DNA of 64,000 nucleotides, from assembly GCF_017301635.1 (NCBI RefSeq), contig NZ_CP071091.1, positions 1,934,001-1,998,000 of the forward strand. Direction: 5' to 3'. The DNA comes from Myxococcus landrumus (GTDB lineage: Bacteria; Myxococcota; Myxococcia; Myxococcales; Myxococcaceae). The notes beneath the pieces are model-generated. The model did not search any database. It was not told where the DNA came from and saw only the letters and a list, made by a program, of their open reading frames with translations. Shown here piece after piece: positions 49,978 through 58,966 of this stretch (position 1 is its first letter; every line of letters begins with the position of its first letter). Position numbers and translations under genes: made by a program.

Positions 49978-50943
49978 ATGGACGTGACACGACCAGGCAA
50001 GGGACGGTTGCGCGTCGCGGTGACGGGAGCCAGCGGCGAGTACGGCAAGCTGCTGCTGCCCCGCCTCGAGCGGGACCCCGATGTGGAGAGCATCCTCGTG
50101 CTGGACGTGGTGCGTCCGGAGGGGGACAAGGTGGAGTTCCACCGGGTGGACCTCACCCGGCACGACGCCGAGGGCGAGCTCACCGACGCGCTCTCCGAGC
50201 GTCCGGTCGACGCGCTCTACCACCTGGCGTTCCTCTTCGGCCCCATCCGCAACGGCTCTCTGGCGCATGAGCTGGAGGTCATCGGCACCATGAACGTGCT
50301 GACCGCGGCGGGCCGGGCCCACCTGCCCCGGCTCATCGTCCCCTCCCTCACCGCGGTGTACGGCGCGCGGAGCAACAACCCGGCGCTGCTACGCGAGGAG
50401 TCGCCGCTGCAGGGCTGCCCTCTCAGCCGCTTCATCACCGACAAGGTGGAGGTGGAAGGACAGGTCCGAGCCTTCCGTGAGCGGCACCCGGAGATGCAGG
50501 TGCTCGTGCTGCGCTTCGCGCCGGTGCTGGGGCCCACCATCGAGAACCCGGTGACGCGCCTGCTCACGCGCACGTCCGTGGTCCCCACGCTCCTTGGGTT
50601 CGACCCCTTGTGGCAGGGGCTCCACGAAGAGGACGCGGGAAGGGCCCTGCACGTGTCGCTGCGGGCACAAGCCTCTGGCGAGTTCAACATCGTGGGCCGA
50701 GGCGTCCTGCCCCTGTCCGGACTCATCCGCCAGGCGGGCGCCCGCCCGCTCCCCCTCCCCGGCCCATTGTTCCGTGGAGCACTCCACGCGCTGGATGTGG
50801 TGGGCGCGGATACGTTGCCCGTAGCCCTCCTCGACTACATCCATTACTCGTGGGTGGCGGATGGCGAGCGCGCCGAAACCGCCCTCGGGTTCATCCCCTT
50901 CCACCATGTCAGGGACGCCGCCGCGGCGCTCAGGAGGAGCTAG
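49978..50943 (+). CDS. SDR-family NAD-dependent epimerase/dehydratase
   Basis: A 321-residue Rossmann-fold protein: VAVTGASGEYGKLLLPRLE (nucleotide loop), LDVVRPEGD (Asp after beta-2, suggesting NAD) and an extended-SDR substrate domain (LRFAPVLGPT). The usual YxxxK is not clear (the region reads FITDKVEVEGQV), so catalysis may be altered or the protein may act as a binding subunit. It starts after GGAGAA, about 92 bp from the divergent mutL, and is followed 2 bp later by an acyltransferase gene, so the pair may work on a lipid or sugar-lipid. Confidence 0.88.
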   Translation: MDVTRPGKGRLRVAVTGASGEYGKLLLPRLERDPDVESILVLDVVRPEGDKVEFHRVDLTRHDAEGELTDALSERPVDALYHLAFLFGPIRNGSLAHELEVIGTMNVLTAAGRAHLPRLIVPSLTAVYGARSNNPALLREESPLQGCPLSRFITDKVEVEGQVRAFRERHPEMQVLVLRFAPVLGPTIENPVTRLLTRTSVVPTLLGFDPLWQGLHEEDAGRALHVSLRAQASGEFNIVGRGVLPLSGLIRQAGARPLPLPGPLFRGALHALDVVGADTLPVALLDYIHYSWVADGERAETALGFIPFHHVRDAAAALRRS

Positions 50944-50945
50944 AG

Positions 50946-52973
50946 ATGGCCAAGGGTGTCCTCGGCAACGATCCCTTCCAGCGGGGCGCCGCTTCCCGTG
51001 AGGGTGCGACCGCGAAGCCCGGCCCCCACCCGAAGGAACGCTCGCCCTCCGAGCGCGGGACCTCCGACGCGAAGAAAGCGTCGAGCTCCCGCCCGGCCCC
51101 GGCCCCCCAGAAGCCCTCCCGGAACGCGAAGTCCGCCGCGTCCGGGCGCGCCGCGAACGCGAGCGCGAAGAAGCCGCCTCGTGGAAAGCCCGCACCCGGG
51201 AAGCCCCAGCAGCGCAATGGCGTGAAGAACGCCCGGGGTGCGCCTCCCGTGAGCACCGGCAAGGTGCGTCCCGCCACCGCCAAGGCCCCGAGCACGCCTG
51301 ACGTGGACGAGAACGAGGTGGAGCCCCTTCGCGAGCCCGCGGCTCCGGAGTCGCCGCGCGCCCCTCCTCCGTCGCGAGAGCCGGTCGTGACGGAGAAGCC
51401 CGCCGCGCGGACGGCCCGTCAACGGGATGTGGACCACGCGCTCGCGGAGGCCCTCGCGGCCGAGGTCGCGGAGATCACCGCGAAGCACGCGGTGGACGAG
51501 GCCATGGACCGCCGCGCGGGAACCGACGAGCCCGTGGACCGGTTGCTCGCCACGGAGATGGCCACCGAGCTCGCCGAGGCCGCGGTGGAGGAAGTCCTGG
51601 AGCACAGCCCCGCGAGCCGGCGTCCGGAGCGGGAGCGGGAGCTCGCCGCCACCGTGGCCGCGCAGGTCGCGGAGAGCGCCGCCGAAATCGCGGTCGCCGA
51701 GGTGATGGACCGAAAGGACAGCACCGCGGATGCCTCGGAGCGACTCGATGAGCGCGCCGCGGACAGCCTGGTGGACGAGCTGGACGAAGAGGAGCGCTTC
51801 GACCTGGAGCTGCGCGAGGACTTGATGATCGCCGGCGCCGTGATGGAGACGTACGAATACGACAACGCCCAGGACGGGGGCGACGATGCGTGGACACGGT
51901 CCATCGCTCCGCACTCGACCGACAGATACTCCGTGGAGCCGGAGGTGGAAATGCCAGACGCGACGCGCGACGAGTTCCCTCCCAGCCGGCGAGGCCCGCT
52001 CTCCCTGGTGCAACCCACCGACGACACGACGAGCACGGAGCCTTCCGCGGAGGCCTTCGGTGAGTCCGGCGGTCAGCGCCCGCTCGCGGAGCGCGCCAGT
52101 GGGGTGTTGTCCCTGGCCCGGGAGATCGCTGGACAGGCGCTGGCCAGTGAAGGGCTGGGGCGAGCCTGGGGCGCGGTGAACGGCATGCTGGACGCGGTGC
52201 GCGCGGGCCTGGGCACGGGCGGCGGCGCGCACCTGGACGAGTACGGCAAGGACCCCTCGCTGGTGCAGCGGCTGGAGCCCGTGCTGGAGTTCCTCTATGG
52301 CCAGTACTGGCGCGTCAGTGCCCAGGGCGCGGACCACATCCCCGGGGGCGCGGTCATCCTCGTGGCGAACCACTCGGGAGCCCTGCCCTACGACGGCCTC
52401 GTGATGTCACTGGCGCTGGCCCGCGAGCGGCCGGACCTGCGCGAGTCGCGATGGCTGGTGGAGGACCAGATCTTCCACGCCCCCGTGCTCGGCACCCTCT
52501 TCAACCGCCTGGGCGCGGTGCGGGCGTGTCCGGAGAACGCGCTGCGGCTCCTCGACGAGCAGCGCCCCCTGGTCGTCTTCCCGGAGGGCTATCAGGGCCT
52601 GAGCAAACCCTTCGCGGAGCGCTACCGCCTCAAGCGCTTCGGACGCGGAGGGTTCGTCAAGCTGGCGCTGCGCACGGGGGCTCCCATCGTCCCCGTGGCC
52701 ATCGTCGGCGCGGAGGAGACGTCCCCCATGTTGGGCCGCCTCCCCGCGAGCTTCCTGGGGCTTCCCTACGTGCCGCTCACCCCGCTGGGCCCGCTGCCGT
52801 TGCCCGCCAAGTGGAGCATCCGCTTCGGAGAGCCCATCTCCATGGACGGCCTGCCTCCCGAGGCGGCCGACGACCTGGGCGAAGTGGGACGCCTCACCGA
52901 GCGCACCCGCGAAGCCATCCAGACCATGCTGCACACGCTGCTGCGGCAGCGGCGCTCCATCTTCGCCGGCTGA
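50946..52973 (+). CDS. PlsC-like acyltransferase with long repetitive N-terminal extension
   Basis: A 675-residue protein. The C-terminal 240 residues form a lysophospholipid-acyltransferase-like domain: VILVANHSGALPYDG (His...Asp with wider spacing than HX4D, as in MGAT-like families), VVFPEGYQG and PIVPVAIVG. The first 110 residues are Lys/Pro/Ala-rich and probably disordered. Residues about 165-260 contain three imperfect Ala/Glu-rich repeats ending in M/L-D/E-R/H (HAVDEAMDR, AAVEEVLEH, IAVAEVMDR), likely coiled. A short acidic region follows. The start has AGGAGG upstream and overlaps nothing; it follows the epimerase by 2 bp. Confidence 0.88.
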   Translation: MAKGVLGNDPFQRGAASREGATAKPGPHPKERSPSERGTSDAKKASSSRPAPAPQKPSRNAKSAASGRAANASAKKPPRGKPAPGKPQQRNGVKNARGAPPVSTGKVRPATAKAPSTPDVDENEVEPLREPAAPESPRAPPPSREPVVTEKPAARTARQRDVDHALAEALAAEVAEITAKHAVDEAMDRRAGTDEPVDRLLATEMATELAEAAVEEVLEHSPASRRPERERELAATVAAQVAESAAEIAVAEVMDRKDSTADASERLDERAADSLVDELDEEERFDLELREDLMIAGAVMETYEYDNAQDGGDDAWTRSIAPHSTDRYSVEPEVEMPDATRDEFPPSRRGPLSLVQPTDDTTSTEPSAEAFGESGGQRPLAERASGVLSLAREIAGQALASEGLGRAWGAVNGMLDAVRAGLGTGGGAHLDEYGKDPSLVQRLEPVLEFLYGQYWRVSAQGADHIPGGAVILVANHSGALPYDGLVMSLALARERPDLRESRWLVEDQIFHAPVLGTLFNRLGAVRACPENALRLLDEQRPLVVFPEGYQGLSKPFAERYRLKRFGRGGFVKLALRTGAPIVPVAIVGAEETSPMLGRLPASFLGLPYVPLTPLGPLPLPAKWSIRFGEPISMDGLPPEAADDLGEVGRLTERTREAIQTMLHTLLRQRRSIFAG

Positions 52974-52974
52974 T

Positions 52975-53001
52975 GACGGGCCGGCGAGGTCCGGCTCCGT
53001 C
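52975..53001. terminator. Imperfect stem-loop between convergent genes
   Basis: GACGGGCCGG and CCGGCTCCGTC can pair (one bulge) around a CGAGGT loop in the 34-bp gap between convergent stops. A probable shared terminator. Confidence 0.5.
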
Positions 53002-53007
53002 CCAGGC

Positions 53008-53886
53008 TCAAGAGATGACGCGGTTGCGTCCCGCCGTCTTCGCCTCGAAGAGCTTCTCGTCCGCCGCGCGCACCAGGTCACCGGGCTCGCGGTGGCGGGG
53101 CTCCAGCACGGCCACGCCCAGGGAGATGGTGACGGGGATGGGCTGACGGTCGAACTCGAAGCGCTGCTTCTCCACCAGCCGCCGCACCTTCTCGGCGAGC
53201 TGCTTCGCCCCGGGCAGCGCCACCTCCGGCAACAGGATGGCGAACTCCTCGCCACCGTAGCGGGCGAAGACATCCTCGCGGCGGATGCGCGTGCGCACCG
53301 TGGACGCCAACTGCTTGAGCACCGAGTCACCCGCGAGGTGGCCGAACTTGTCGTTCACCTTCTTGAAGTGGTCGATGTCCAGAAGCACCAGGGACAACAC
53401 GCGCTCGTATCGCCGGCTGCGGGAGATTTCGCGATCCAACTGCTCGTCGAAGTAGCGGCGGTTGTAGATCTGCGTCAGGCCGTCCATCGTGGTCAGCCTG
53501 TAGATTTCGTCGTGGTAGGCGGCCTCGATGTTGCCGCCGGCGATGTACTTGAAGATGGTGCGGCCAATCTTCACCAGGTCGCCGTTGCGCAGCTCCCGCT
53601 CGCCCTCCACCAACTCGTCGTTGACGAAGGTGCCGTTGGTGGAGCCCGCGTCGCGAATCCTCACGCCCTCTCGCGTGTTGGCGATGGCCGCGTGGCTGCG
53701 GCTCACCGACTCCTGGTCAATCTGGATGTCCGACTTCGACGAGCGGCCAATCAACGTCTCCGCGCGCGTCAAATCGAACTTCCGACCCAGGTCCAAGCCG
53801 TAGATCACCACCAGAGCCGCGTCGAGGTTGACCGGCCGGTCGGAGATCTTCGAGATGACCGTGACGACCGTCGTCTCCTTCTGCAC
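53008..53886 (-). CDS. FHA-GGDEF diguanylate cyclase
   Basis: About 292 residues from GTG 53886, which directly follows GGAGGAG; an ATG at 53964 would add a leader without domain character. FHA domain at about 20-110 ([31 protein letters not shown]). GGDEF domain at about 130-290 with the active signature YGGEEF (around residue 211) and the inhibitory I-site RRED five residues earlier. It should make c-di-GMP, with feedback inhibition and possible input from a Ser/Thr kinase through FHA. It has the same FHA logic as two other genes in this window. Confidence 0.94.
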   Translation of the reverse strand: MQKETTVVTVISKISDRPVNLDAALVVIYGLDLGRKFDLTRAETLIGRSSKSDIQIDQESVSRSHAAIANTREGVRIRDAGSTNGTFVNDELVEGERELRNGDLVKIGRTIFKYIAGGNIEAAYHDEIYRLTTMDGLTQIYNRRYFDEQLDREISRSRRYERVLSLVLLDIDHFKKVNDKFGHLAGDSVLKQLASTVRTRIRREDVFARYGGEEFAILLPEVALPGAKQLAEKVRRLVEKQRFEFDRQPIPVTISLGVAVLEPRHREPGDLVRAADEKLFEAKTAGRNRVIS

Positions 53887-53990
53887 CGCTCCTCCAGCGA
53901 ACCCCTGCGGGACGCTACCACCCAGCAAATCCCGAAAGCGAGCCAAGCCCGTTGATTGATACACAACCGGCGACGTCTTCGCTCATCCGA

Positions 53991-56597
53991 CTAAGGGATG
54001 TCCACGCCTCTGATGACCATGACGGGTGGGCGTAGCAGCGCCCCCTGTGTGTCCTCGAGCGCGGCGATAAGTGAGACCCCTGTCCCCGAGCAGTTCGAGG
54101 GCAACCGGAGCTCCACCTCGCCCGAGCTGAGTGAGACAGCAGTATCGCTCACCACGATGTCGTCGCATCCCTTCCCGCCCTTCAGGGTGACGCGGACACG
54201 CCCCTGGGCCTCGGCGTCCACTCCTGGACGAAAGCCGGTGACGCGCACGCGAACGGCGCTGCCCCGGCTCAGCCGCTGCCCCTCCAGCTCCGGGTAGATC
54301 CACGCCACCTCTGGGCGCCCCATCTCCAGCGCGGAGACCGCGCGAGTCAGGTCCGCGACCTTCTCCAACCCCTGCCCCTCCGCCGAGACCAGCTCGGAAG
54401 GCCCCAGGTCATTCCAGTCACCGTCCGAGACCAGGAGCGTCTCCACGCGCAGCAGCGAGCGGGAGCCCAGGTGGTCTCCAAAGTACGTCCGGTCCTCGAA
54501 GCCCGAGGGCGGCATGGGGATGAGGACCCCGTCCTCGGCATCCGAGGGCGAAGCCAGCACCGTCCATCGACGTCCCAGGCGGTTGGTGAAGACGACTCGG
54601 ACCAGCGTCGCCGACCCGACCTCCACCACGCGAAGCTCGCGGCCCTTCAACTCCTGGGAAGCTTCCGTGTCGAAGTTGTAGCGAGCCCCCTCGGGGATGG
54701 GGAGGAACCTCGCGCCGGGAGCAATGGGGCGCTCGCCCAGGGGGTCGAAGGGCGGCGCGGAAAGGTCCGTCACCACGAAGCTGGTTGGCGTCCCCGCGGA
54801 GGCGTCATCGCGTGCCGCGCGGGAGGTGGCCCCCACCAGGAGCCGGTACGGCTGACCCTCCAAGCCATGGTGCGCGGGGGCCATCCGCACGGCCACGACG
54901 CCAGGCTGACCCAACCGAGCATCCGCATCCGCGTTGGGGTCCGCGGGCGAGACATTCGCCGCGGCGCCATAACCGAGTGGCACGAGGCCGCGTCCCGGAG
55001 CGACCACGGTGCTCAACACGAAGGCCCGGTCCAGGTACACGCCCCGGTAGCGAGGCAACTGGGGCACTCGCACCGCGAACGGAAAGGCCAGGCGCACCCC
55101 CTCGAAGTCCAGGGACACGAGCTGGGGATACGTCACCGCGTCGGGCCTCGGCGCTCCGTCGGAGAGGCCCGGTGTAGGCACCAGACGGAACGAGGCATCA
55201 CGCACGGCGGACGAATAGAAGCGCGTGGACACGGGCAGCATGCGGCCCAGCATCAACAGCGGATCCACTCCCGGCTCGGCGGCACTCAGGGGCAACGCGG
55301 TCATGGGCAGCGTTCCCGTCAAACCCCACGCGGTGCGGGTGCTGCAGGTGCCCGCGAGAATCTCCGCTTCAGGGTCCAGCACTCCGGCCAGCGAGGCATC
55401 ACACACCCCGGCGACACCCGATGCGGAGGCCCTGGGAGCCGCGGAGCCCTCGAGCCACACCACCGCGCCGGAAGGAAGCGACATGTCTCCCGAGCCCGCG
55501 GCCCCGACATCCACCCTGCGCTCGGCGCCCAGCAGCGACTCCGGAGTGAGCTCCGAGACGAGCCCAGGCACCGACAGCCCCGTCATCCCCAGGCGCAGGT
55601 TGATCGTCCGGGGATTCGCCGCGAGCGCCTCGACGAAGGCGACCTGTACGCCGCCCGAGGTGTCCAACGGATTGCGCCGCAGCGAGAGGCGAAGGTCGCG
55701 GAGCGAGTCCGCGTCGAGCCGAGCCAGCGTGAGATAGCCATAGTCTGGATGGAAGGCCGACACCCCCACGCTCCCCGATGCGGGAACCCACGCGGTGCCA
55801 TCGGTCCCCGTCACCGCGCTCGTGAGCCCCTGGCCACGCGAGCCCGACACGGAGAGCGTGACCTTCGGCAAGGGGCGACCGGTCAGCTCATCGACCACCG
55901 AGACGCGCACGCCTCGCGCGGGAACATCGGGGCTCAGCACGGTGACGCGCGCGGTGCAGCTCGCCGAGCCGATGCTCGCCGCCACCAGTGCTCGCGCCTC
56001 CGTTTGCGCGACGAGCTCGAAGGTGGCGCGGCTGCCTCGCTCCATCCCCCTCCGCTTCACCACATCCGGATCCAGGGCCTTCCACACCACGTCATTGAGC
56101 GGCACCAGGGGACGCCCCGACGCGTCCCATACCCAGACATTGAAGGCCACCGTCCCACCGGGACGACCGACGACGACGTCTGGCGTTATCTGGCAGGAGG
56201 CGGCGAGCGTGGAGGGCGGGGGCTCCACACAGGCACCATCGCGACAGACCTTCAGGCCCACGCAGTCCGCGTTGGAGGCGCACAGGTTCACCTCGCACCG
56301 GTTCATGTCGCACTGGCAGCCCAGCTCGGTGGCACAGGCGGGGATCGCGAAGGCCTCTCCGCGCCGGCTGGCGTCACAGTCCCGGCGCGTCCGACAGGAA
56401 GGCTCGCAGAGAGAAATCGCCGTGTTGCAGAAGAAGAGGGCCGGGTCCGGGCAGTCCTGATCCACCGCGCAGGTGACGGAAGGCGGCTTGGGCCCTGGGA
56501 TGCTCAGGTCTTCGCCCCCCGGCGCGCACCCCGCCAGCGTCCCCACCAGGGCACACACGAAGACAGGGAGCACGAGGGGGCGAGACGAGGGACTCAT
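53991..56597 (-). CDS. Large Cys-rich lipoprotein
   Basis: An 868-residue protein beginning at ATG 56597 (an upstream in-frame ATG 56621 adds 8 residues). The lipobox is LAGC. Residues about 38-125 are Cys-rich with a regular pattern (CAVDQDCPDP, CNTAISLCEPSC, CQCDMNRCEVNLC, CVGLKVCRDGACV), similar in style to the lipoprotein at 43596. Immunoglobulin-like or carboxypeptidase-regulatory-like segments follow (RGVRVSVVDELTGRPLPKVT). The C-terminal half is beta-rich (for example RVRVTLKGGKGCDDIVV). Probably a surface-exposed, disulfide-bonded protein; function unknown. Confidence 0.88.
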   Translation of the reverse strand: MSPSSRPLVLPVFVCALVGTLAGCAPGGEDLSIPGPKPPSVTCAVDQDCPDPALFFCNTAISLCEPSCRTRRDCDASRRGEAFAIPACATELGCQCDMNRCEVNLCASNADCVGLKVCRDGACVEPPPSTLAASCQITPDVVVGRPGGTVAFNVWVWDASGRPLVPLNDVVWKALDPDVVKRRGMERGSRATFELVAQTEARALVAASIGSASCTARVTVLSPDVPARGVRVSVVDELTGRPLPKVTLSVSGSRGQGLTSAVTGTDGTAWVPASGSVGVSAFHPDYGYLTLARLDADSLRDLRLSLRRNPLDTSGGVQVAFVEALAANPRTINLRLGMTGLSVPGLVSELTPESLLGAERRVDVGAAGSGDMSLPSGAVVWLEGSAAPRASASGVAGVCDASLAGVLDPEAEILAGTCSTRTAWGLTGTLPMTALPLSAAEPGVDPLLMLGRMLPVSTRFYSSAVRDASFRLVPTPGLSDGAPRPDAVTYPQLVSLDFEGVRLAFPFAVRVPQLPRYRGVYLDRAFVLSTVVAPGRGLVPLGYGAAANVSPADPNADADARLGQPGVVAVRMAPAHHGLEGQPYRLLVGATSRAARDDASAGTPTSFVVTDLSAPPFDPLGERPIAPGARFLPIPEGARYNFDTEASQELKGRELRVVEVGSATLVRVVFTNRLGRRWTVLASPSDAEDGVLIPMPPSGFEDRTYFGDHLGSRSLLRVETLLVSDGDWNDLGPSELVSAEGQGLEKVADLTRAVSALEMGRPEVAWIYPELEGQRLSRGSAVRVRVTGFRPGVDAEAQGRVRVTLKGGKGCDDIVVSDTAVSLSSGEVELRLPSNCSGTGVSLIAALEDTQGALLRPPVMVIRGVDIP

Positions 56598-56770
56598 GGA
56601 CGGTGCGACTCCGGGGGGCAAACGGCCTCGACCTTACAGGCACGGCGCCCGTCGCGCGACGGCTCGGAAGGACTGTCTCCACTGGAAACCGTCGGACCCG
56701 GCCGCCCGCGCGCCCCCGTCGCGCAACGGAGGGTTGGCTTTCAGGTTGCCACGAATCATCATCGCGCGCG

Positions 56771-57070
56771 ATGGCCCGTGGTGAGCCCAAGTCTCTCGAG
56801 AGTCTCCTTCCCCGTGTGTTGGCCCGCCTCGCAGGTGAATCCGGGCGTGCCCACACCCTGGCACCCGTGTGGGCCTCGGTGGTGGGCGCACACATCGCGC
56901 GCCACACCCGCCCCCGTTCGCTGGAGGGAGGCGTCCTGGTCGTCATCGTGACGAGCTCGGAGTGGGCTCGCACGCTGGAGCAAGAAGCCCCGTCCTTGCG
57001 CGAGCAGCTCAATGAACGGCTAGGCCCCGGTACGGTGAAGGAGATTGCCTTCCACTGGGAGTTCCGATGA
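56771..57070 (+). CDS. DUF721 / DciA-like protein
   Basis: A 99-residue protein matching the DUF721 pattern (LESLLPRVLARL, WASVVGAHIARHTRP, GGVLVVIVTSSEWARTLEQE, LNERLG). DciA proteins load the replicative helicase in bacteria without DnaC; in myxobacteria the assignment is by domain only. ATG 56771 is chosen as the first Met of the conserved part; the frame is open upstream without homology. The stop overlaps the start of the next gene by ATGA. Confidence 0.85.
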   Translation: MARGEPKSLESLLPRVLARLAGESGRAHTLAPVWASVVGAHIARHTRPRSLEGGVLVVIVTSSEWARTLEQEAPSLREQLNERLGPGTVKEIAFHWEFR

Positions 57071-58659
57071 TTGCCGTGCTCGTGCTGGCCGCCCTGCTGG
57101 GAGCGACGCCCGGCCCCGAGCGTCCGCGAGCAAGCGCGCCCCCTCCTCCCCAGGCCACGCCGCGGCCCCCTCCGCCCAAGGTCCCCTCGACGCCCGCGGA
57201 GCTCATGGAAGTCCAGGCCGCGCAGCACGTGGTGCGGGAGTTCGAGCGGGTCGGACGCCGGGCCCCCACCGAGGACACCCCGCTCGACACCGCCGCGAGA
57301 CGGCTGGCCCGAGAGGCGCTCACGGGCGGGTTCACGGGAGCACCAGACCTGTTCACGCTCACGGAGGCCATCAGCGACGCGGGGGCAGCGGACCCGGCGC
57401 CTCGTGCCCTGGTCATCCGCGCCTGGGCCCACGCGCACATCCTCGAGTCGCTGCGGGCCCGAACCGACATCAACATGGACCGGGCCTCCCACTTCGGCGT
57501 CGGCGTGGCGCTGCAGGACAACCGCGCCTCCCTCGTGTTGCTGCTGTCGGAGCGCAAGGCGGACCTGAAGCCCTTCCCTCGGGTCATGCCCGGCGAGCGC
57601 GCCATCCAGACGATGTGTGGCCGGCTCATCCCCCCTCTCGAGCGACCCGAGTTCTACGTCACCCATCCCAACGGCGAAGTGAGCATCGTCCCGCTCTCGC
57701 GGCGAGGCACCCAGGGCTCCGACTTCTGCTCCCGCCTGGACTTCACCACGCCCGGCACCTACACCGTGGAGGTGGTGGCGCGTGGCGACGCGGGGCCGGA
57801 GGTCGTCGCGCTGCTCCTCGTCCAGTTGGGAGACGTTCGCCGCCGAGGTGAACGTGAGAGCTGGGTGGAGCCCACCACCGAGGAGGAAGCACGCCTGCTC
57901 CTCCAGGAGCGCATCAACCGGTTGCGCAAGGCCCATGGCCTGCCGGAGCTGATTCCGGACCCGGTGCTGGAGCGCGTGGCGCAGACCTACAGCGGCCGGA
58001 TGGCGAAGGAGGGCTTCTTCGCGCACATCGCGCCCGATGGCAGCACCCTCACCGGGCGCCTTCCGCCGGGCTCTCGCTACGTCCGCGCCGGGGAGAACCT
58101 GGGACAGGCCGTGGGGCCGCTCGCCGCGCACTTCGGCATCGAGCACAGCCCTGGCCACCGCCGCAACCTGCTGGACCCGGGCTTCCGCTACATGGGGCTG
58201 GGCATCACCTTCCGCCAGGTGGGCACCCGCAGCGAGGCCCTGGTCACCGAGGTCTTCAGCGCCGCGTCGCCCGGCTCCGTGGACCCGGAGAACCCGCAGC
58301 AGGAGGCCTATGACGCCCTGGCGAGATGGCGCGCCTCGAAGAAGCTGCCGCCGCTGGCTCGCAGCCAGGCCTTGGAATCCCTGGCCATGGCCCACGCGAA
58401 GCGCGCGCTGGAGCTGGACCAGCCTTCGGCGCAGCCGGGTGAGTCACCGGTTCACGAGCGCGTGTTCCAGGTGATTCCCGACGCGGGAACGGCATCGGTG
58501 GACTTCTTCGTGGTGTCGGACCCCACCGCGCTCCCGGAGTCCCGCAGCGTCGGCGACGCCACCAACAACCGCGTGGGCGTGGGCATCGTGCGGGGTGACT
58601 CGAAACGCTTTGGTGCGAAGCAATACTGGGTCGCCGTCATCTACGCCGCGGTCCACTGA
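57067..58659 (+). CDS. CAP-domain (SCP/YkwD-like) secreted protein
   Basis: A 530-residue protein with a signal peptide (MIAVLVLAALLGATPG) and a Pro-rich linker. An N-terminal unknown domain spans about 45-260. A CAP domain spans about 275-400 with ERINRLRKAHGL, FFAHIAPDG, ENLGQA, HSPGHRRNLLD and MGLGI, including His and Glu residues typical of the CAP cavity. A second helical region follows. It is co-translated with the DciA-like gene, an odd partnership that may be only operonic. Likely periplasmic or secreted, with a possible role in envelope or cell contact. Confidence 0.88.
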   Translation: MIAVLVLAALLGATPGPERPRASAPPPPQATPRPPPPKVPSTPAELMEVQAAQHVVREFERVGRRAPTEDTPLDTAARRLAREALTGGFTGAPDLFTLTEAISDAGAADPAPRALVIRAWAHAHILESLRARTDINMDRASHFGVGVALQDNRASLVLLLSERKADLKPFPRVMPGERAIQTMCGRLIPPLERPEFYVTHPNGEVSIVPLSRRGTQGSDFCSRLDFTTPGTYTVEVVARGDAGPEVVALLLVQLGDVRRRGERESWVEPTTEEEARLLLQERINRLRKAHGLPELIPDPVLERVAQTYSGRMAKEGFFAHIAPDGSTLTGRLPPGSRYVRAGENLGQAVGPLAAHFGIEHSPGHRRNLLDPGFRYMGLGITFRQVGTRSEALVTEVFSAASPGSVDPENPQQEAYDALARWRASKKLPPLARSQALESLAMAHAKRALELDQPSAQPGESPVHERVFQVIPDAGTASVDFFVVSDPTALPESRSVGDATNNRVGVGIVRGDSKRFGAKQYWVAVIYAAVH

Positions 58660-58680
58660 CACACGGCGTGGGCCCGTGTG
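58660..58680 (+). terminator. Stem-loop after the CAP-protein gene
   Basis: A perfect 7-bp stem CACACGG / CCGTGTG with a 7-base loop directly follows the stop at 58659. The convergent minus-strand gene ends at 58733, so the hairpin probably serves the plus strand. No T-run. Confidence 0.5.
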
Positions 58681-58732
58681 GGGCGCCCCTCTCCACGACG
58701 GGGCCTCCCCTCACACGGTGAGGCACGCCCAC

Positions 58733-58966
58733 TCAAACGGGACGGCGCTGGGTCGCGTAGGCTTCCAGCCCCATCTGCGGCGGAGCGGCTTCCTGGTACA
58801 TCGGGCACTTCATGCACGTGAAGGACTGCCACCCACGCCGAACCGCCTCATCCAGGCAGTTGTCGTACTGGTGGCAATTCAGATTGCGATGAGTCTCGAC
58901 GCCGGCGCGCTTCGGCCCGGCCTCGGGATTGATGGTTTGCGGCAGATCGGCTGGACACGGCTTCAT
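58733..58966 (-). CDS. Small cysteine-rich protein of 77 residues
   Basis: ATG 58966 follows GGGAGGG at good spacing. Cys at 4, 31, 37, 51 and 54 with His 26 and 32 (NLNCHQYDNC, FTCMKCPMY) suggest a zinc or iron-sulfur binding fold. The sequence is not low-complexity and uses the codons of its neighbours. No family is recognised. It lies alone between a convergent terminator and a 353-bp non-coding stretch. Confidence 0.75.
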   Translation of the reverse strand: MKPCPADLPQTINPEAGPKRAGVETHRNLNCHQYDNCLDEAVRRGWQSFTCMKCPMYQEAAPPQMGLEAYATQRRPV

